54,511 nt of DNA from Paraburkholderia humisilvae (GTDB lineage: Bacteria; Pseudomonadota; Gammaproteobacteria; Burkholderiales; Burkholderiaceae), in contig NZ_CADIKH010000046.1 in NCBI RefSeq assembly GCF_902859855.1, positions 1-54,511 on the forward strand. Direction: 5' to 3'. A program made the position numbers and the translations under genes. Shown piece after piece: positions 50,938-54,511 of this stretch (within the stretch, counting starts at the first letter, position 1; every line of letters begins with the position of its first letter). The notes beneath the pieces were generated by a model. The model did not search any database. It had not been told where the DNA came from and was given only the letters and a program-made list of their open reading frames with translations.

Positions 50938-52164
50938 ATGAAGAAACCTTTCACCGCTATTCTCGCGGCCGCGTTTGTTTCGCTGATGCTCGCATCGACC
51001 GGCGCATGGGCGGTCCCGAGCGCGACGCAGGTCGAAACGGCCATTCAGCAGCAGGACTGGCAGAAGGCCAGCACCGAACTGCAGGAAGTGTTGCAGGCGC
51101 ATCCGGACAATGCGCGCGCGCACTACCTGTATGGACAGGTACTCGATCAGCAAGGCCGCTACACCGACGCGCTCAGGCAGATCCAGCAGGCGAAAACGCT
51201 CGACCCTCAGGTGCGCTTTACCGACCCGGGCCGCTTTGCGCAAACCGAGGCGCGCGTTCGCAGCGATGCGGCGCGCGCGGGTACGAGCGCGACACAGACC
51301 AATACGACGCACAATCCGTTCGTGCAGCAATCGTCGGGGGGGGATCAACAAGCCGCGTTAGCATCTGAAACACCTCAACGAAAGGGGCCTGCCATGGGCA
51401 TGTGGATCGGTATAGCAGTCGTGATCGGCGCGATTGCGCTGGTGCTGCGCTGGACGTTGCGCCGCGCGCGTTCGCAAAGCGATACGAATGCGGATGAAGA
51501 ACGGCGCGTGCAGTTAAAGCGCGCGACCGAATTGCTGAATACGGTGCGCTCGCTAAAGCTCGATGTACGGCTGTCTACCGTGCCGGGCCATGAGCAGCTT
51601 GAAAAGGACGTCGAAGGCGCGGAAGCGCAGCTGCGTGAACTGGTCGAAGGCTTGTCGGATCGCAAGAGTCCGGTGCCGCCGTATCAACTCGACGAACTCG
51701 AACGGCAGGTTGCGAGTTTGAGGGCGCGTGCGGAAGGCCGTCCTGACCCGAATGTCGCCGCCGCACCGGCCACGCAGAACGCGTCGAGCGATTCGGCGTA
51801 TGCGCGTGAGGCTGATGCGAATTTTGGCCGGCAGGTGCCGCCGGGGCAACAGCCCTACCCGTATCCGCCGCAACAGCAACCTCCTGTGATCATTCAGCAA
51901 GGTGGCGGCGGGTTCGGCACTGGAATGGGCGGTTTGTTGACCGGCGTGTTGCTGGGCGAAGCGCTGAATTCCGGGCGTGACCGTGTGATTGAGCGTGACG
52001 TGATTGTCGATGACGATGAGCGGCGCCGCAGTGGCGGTGGTGGCGACAATGCTCCGGTCGACTTTGGTCAGGGTTCGAATGACTGGGACGACGGCAGCGG
52101 TGGCGGCGGCGGTGGCGATGTCGACATGGGTAGCGATGATTCAGGTGGCTGGAACGATACCTGA
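50938..52164 (+). CDS. TPR-containing membrane protein with glycine-rich C-terminus
   Basis: 408 residues. Signal-like start (MKKPFTAILAAAFVSLMLA), then one TPR hairpin pair (QQDWQKASTELQEVLQAHPDN, ARAHYLYGQVLDQQGRYTDALRQ), a spacer with GPAMGMWIGIAVVIGAIALVLRW as a membrane helix (about 157-178), a charged helical region, and a Pro/Gln- then Gly/Asp-rich tail (FGTGMGGLLTGVLLGEALNSG). Its place behind pspA suggests a membrane-stress partner. Codons in the spacer include a run of eight G (51336-51343). A strong terminator follows the stop. Confidence 0.85.
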   Translation: MKKPFTAILAAAFVSLMLASTGAWAVPSATQVETAIQQQDWQKASTELQEVLQAHPDNARAHYLYGQVLDQQGRYTDALRQIQQAKTLDPQVRFTDPGRFAQTEARVRSDAARAGTSATQTNTTHNPFVQQSSGGDQQAALASETPQRKGPAMGMWIGIAVVIGAIALVLRWTLRRARSQSDTNADEERRVQLKRATELLNTVRSLKLDVRLSTVPGHEQLEKDVEGAEAQLRELVEGLSDRKSPVPPYQLDELERQVASLRARAEGRPDPNVAAAPATQNASSDSAYAREADANFGRQVPPGQQPYPYPPQQQPPVIIQQGGGGFGTGMGGLLTGVLLGEALNSGRDRVIERDVIVDDDERRRSGGGGDNAPVDFGQGSNDWDDGSGGGGGGDVDMGSDDSGGWNDT

Positions 52165-52216
52165 ACGACACACGGGTCACGGTTTATTCGGCTTGTGAAC
52201 AACCAGAAGTGAAACG

Positions 52217-52245
52217 CCCCATCGATCAATCGATGGGGATTTTTT
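52217..52245 (+). terminator. rho-independent terminator of the pspA-TPR unit
   Basis: CCCCATCGAT (52217-52226) pairs with ATCGATGGGG (52229-52238), followed by ATTTTTTC on the plus strand. In RNA the loop opens to six bases. Confidence 0.93.
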
Positions 52246-52266
52246 CATGCACGAGACGTTTTTACA

Positions 52267-53040
52267 TTACGCCGTCGCGTGGCCGACATAGACGCGTGTC
52301 TGATACGTGAACTCGACCATACCGTCGTGGGCCGTACGATCGAACAGTTCGCGCAGTGCGACCAGCATGGGCTCGTGGTTTGGGTGACCCGCCTTCGGCG
52401 CATAGGACGACGACATCAAACGCCCTCTGAGGCCATCGAAATCGAGTAACTGCGCGTTCGGGAAGTGGCCTTTGTGCACGAACGCATCGCCGAACCACGC
52501 GGCCATCGATGCGTCGTCGCCATAACGTTCGGCAACGGCCTGATAGTCGGTGCCGTAGCGTTGCAACAGCGCTTCATAGCCGGACAGAAACGGCGAGCCT
52601 TCGAGCAGGCGGCTATTCCACATCAACATGACGAGACCACGCGGCTTCAGGATACGTGCGAACTCGCGGCGCGCGTTGACCGGGTCGAACCAGTGGAAGG
52701 CCTGTGCGGCGATCACGAGATCCACGCTTGCGTCGTCGAGCGTGGTTGCTTCAGCGGTGCCGGCGACGCTGGAATACCCGTCGTAAGGCCGAAGCCACGC
52801 GTCGGCTGACGCGCGCATCGCATCGTTCGGTTCGACCGCAACGACCGGATGGCCCTCGTCGAGAAAGAGCTTCGACGAGATACCGGTGCCGGCTCCGATG
52901 TCCGCGACACGCGCACCCTGATCGAGCCCGCATCCGTCGCGCAGAAACGCGACGACCTCGCGCGGATACGTCGGGCGAAACTTCACGTAATCGGCCACAC
53001 GGTCGGAAAAGCGCTGCGTGGAATGGGCGAAGGTCGGCAT
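52267..53040 (-). CDS. class I SAM-dependent methyltransferase
   Basis: 257 residues. Motif I VADIGAGTGISSKLFLDEG (glycine-rich SAM loop), motif II VVAVEPNDAMR, the later VDLVIAAQAFHWFDP and ILKPRGLVMLMWNS: the methyltransferase type 11 layout with the HWFD sequence of the Tam/YcgJ-like group. The acceptor (small molecule or lipid) is unknown. The ATG at 53040 has only a weak ribosome site. It converges with the pspA unit across the terminator. Confidence 0.9.
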   Translation of the reverse strand: MPTFAHSTQRFSDRVADYVKFRPTYPREVVAFLRDGCGLDQGARVADIGAGTGISSKLFLDEGHPVVAVEPNDAMRASADAWLRPYDGYSSVAGTAEATTLDDASVDLVIAAQAFHWFDPVNARREFARILKPRGLVMLMWNSRLLEGSPFLSGYEALLQRYGTDYQAVAERYGDDASMAAWFGDAFVHKGHFPNAQLLDFDGLRGRLMSSSYAPKAGHPNHEPMLVALRELFDRTAHDGMVEFTYQTRVYVGHATA

Positions 53041-53110
53041 CGTTCTGGGCGGTTCGTTACGGGGTTCTCACGTTACCCGAGTTCGTCGAACACTGCACGA
53101 CGCCGTGCTT

Positions 53111-53212
53111 TCACAGCCCGCCCAGCAGGCGCAGCAGACCCCAGAGGAACTTGCAAACCAGCACGATCAATTCCCATAGCCGGACCAGTTGATCCCAGCC
53201 CGATACTTCCAT
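53111..53212 (-). CDS. possible 33-residue membrane peptide
   Basis: Short frame reading MEVSGWDQLVRLWELIVL, then VCKFLWGLLRLLGGL and stop. It would be a single amphipathic or membrane helix rich in Leu and Trp with a few Arg/Lys. GGGGGC lies 6-7 nt before the ATG. Overlaps a longer frame of different reading that looks non-coding. This is a candidate only; it could be a small membrane protein or a type I toxin-like peptide. Confidence 0.35.
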   Translation of the reverse strand: MEVSGWDQLVRLWELIVLVCKFLWGLLRLLGGL

Positions 53213-54351
53213 TGTGCCCCCGATGCGAAAGCCCCACTTGCGCGCACTGCTTATCAACGGCATCGACCTGCGATACCCACAACCCGATCTTTACAGAAAT
53301 GCCGTTCACACAATCAGAAACGGTGTTTCCGGTCACATTTCCCGGCTCGCCATTGCTCACCGCCACTACTTTGGCAACGTGCAGGTAGATGGCTCGGTCG
53401 GCTGGCGCATCGCTGCCTGGCATTTCGCGGAACACAAGGCTACGCAGTCAGCGACTAGCCGTTCGACGGTCACACACCGAGGTCGAAACCGCAAGCCTCG
53501 CGGTGCTCGCGCCCTTTCGTATCGGCAACCAGCCGTTCTCATACCAAATCGGCTGGTCAATGCAGAACGCCCGCCCACCATTGTGGGCGCCGGACTATTT
53601 CATGATCGGTACACGGCATGCGGTGTGCGGGTTCGACCAGCAGTCGAGCATTAGCCGAAGGCGATATGCCCAACGGCGACACGCGCACACGTGGAGCGGG
53701 TCGGATGAGCGCTGTGTCACTCGCTCAGGTGGCGCCACAAAACGGATGGTCCGCGGCGCACCACGCTCATTGCGGCGGAGCCCGCTTAGCACCCCGAGCG
53801 GCTCTTTTGCCTACTTTCTAAAAGCCGCCTGATATGCCCCGATACATCAACCAAGACACATCGTTCTGACTTGTCCGATTCTTCAGTGCACACGATGAGG
53901 CAGCTTCGCACCCACTACTCATCGGAGAATCGCTGGCGTGACGAACAATGCCGACCGCGGACGGCTTGCTACCGTTGAGACAGAAGAGCAAATCGTACTG
54001 TATCAGAGACGGATAAGGCGGGCCGTTGACTTTCCGGCGGGGCGGATTCGGGGTTTGCGCTTCGGTGTGCCGCAAATCGTGAGGCCGCTGCGTGAGTGAG
54101 ATGAACTGACTGCGCACTGTCTGTCAGCGGTATGACGGCTTGACGATAAATGACAGATTTTCAGACTCTGTCGCCTTGAATCGAGATGGATCGCAGGGTA
54201 TAAGCCTTCAGGGGTTAAATCGGCCCCACATCGCAGCCTTCCCACCTATGCAGTCCTGATGCACCAGGCCGCTTCTCTCATCACTACCCGCTCGGGCGGA
54301 ATATCGCGGCAGCTACAACACATTGCCTGATCACGAGGAGGACGCCTACGC
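53213..54351. other. degenerate, probably non-coding region near the right edge
   Basis: About 1.1 kb in which every frame is short and none gives a recognisable family. The part from about 53840 is visibly less GC-rich than the rest of the window. A minus-strand frame (53073-53435) with SVKIGLWVSQVDAVD and a plus-strand frame of about 54 codons from a GTG at 53938 look weakly protein-like but have no family match I know. The pattern suits decayed, possibly transferred DNA. The last 100 bp lead into a gene with a clear ribosome site. Confidence 0.5.
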
Positions 54352-54511
54352 ATGACACAACAACCCATTGTCGTCCCCATCGCGCTGTCCTACAGGCGAG
54401 GCGCCACGCTTACTCTGCCGTGGTTCGTGCAGAGAGCGGAATACCGCCCCGCTGAAGCGACGTTCAAGCCGCTCGTCAATGGTGAGGAGGCGTTTGGCGC
54501 GATCCATGACG
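54352..54511 (+). CDS. unrecognised protein, N-terminal fragment
   Basis: 53 codons before the window ends. Reads MTQQPIVVPIALSYRRG, then ATLTLPWFVQRAEYRP, then FKPLVNGEEAFGAIHD. A strong purine-rich ribosome site (GAGGAGGA, about 9 nt upstream) supports the ATG. No signal peptide, no known motif. Downstream sequence is needed to assign a family. Confidence 0.6.
   Translation, partial: MTQQPIVVPIALSYRRGATLTLPWFVQRAEYRPAEATFKPLVNGEEAFGAIHD

Overview
The window is GC-rich DNA with the gene content and codon style of the Burkholderiaceae (Burkholderia sensu lato: Paraburkholderia, Trinickia, Mycetohabitans and relatives). Pointers are the PrkA-YeaH-SpoVR stress cluster, an rbsB-A-C-R-K ribose operon with a LacI-type regulator, CydX, a DUF2795 protein, a NodT-type RND efflux system, and a PspA gene followed by a TPR/glycine-rich protein gene. 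No rRNA, tRNA, CRISPR array, intact insertion sequence or phage was seen. The species cannot be named from sequence alone.

Layout. 0-5.6 kb (minus strand): the start of an MHS-family MFS transporter, then prkA-yeaH-spoVR, which ends at a clear rho-independent terminator. 5.6-6.6 kb: about 1 kb of non-coding DNA with a strong hairpin. 6.6-9.6 kb: a 2-keto-4-pentenoate hydratase-like enzyme and a chemoreceptor ending in NWETF. 9.9-16.1 kb: the complete ribose operon, with a near-consensus promoter and an 18-bp perfect palindromic operator in front of rbsB. 16.2-19.5 kb: corA, a lipoprotein, a FitAB/VapBC-type toxin-antitoxin pair, an orphan cydX and a P-loop kinase with an abnormal C-terminus. 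19.5-22 kb: a lysine-dehydrogenase-like enzyme, an Lrp/AsnC regulator and a divergent ECF sigma factor. 22.4-34.4 kb: an NCS2 purine permease, a Spy-like periplasmic protein, PGDYG and YhfC proteins, GhrB, a LysR/YeiH divergent pair, a GST, a ClC channel and a C45-type Ntn hydrolase.

34.7-45.7 kb is the most unusual part. A TetR-RND-NodT efflux locus (37.8-44.5 kb) is bracketed by three minus-strand genes for effector-like proteins that all carry an (L)RLRGGG-type motif, the same residues that end eukaryotic ubiquitin. One of them (36132-37676) has a C-terminal domain with the Cys/His/Asp arrangement of YopT/AvrPphB-type (C58) cysteine proteases. Two share an M(P)GMHIG amino terminus and similar leader sequences. 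No secretion system lies in the window, so delivery into a host is inferred.

45.9-54.5 kb: PBP1a with its terminator, a ribbon-helix-helix-like protein, pspA plus a TPR membrane protein whose gene contains a G8 tract, a methyltransferase, a stretch of degenerate-looking DNA, and the start of an unrecognised gene cut off at the right edge. A recurring oddity is short tandem repeats (13-15 bp units) at or just after stop codons at four places (19.43, 25.22, 35.00 and 35.33 kb).
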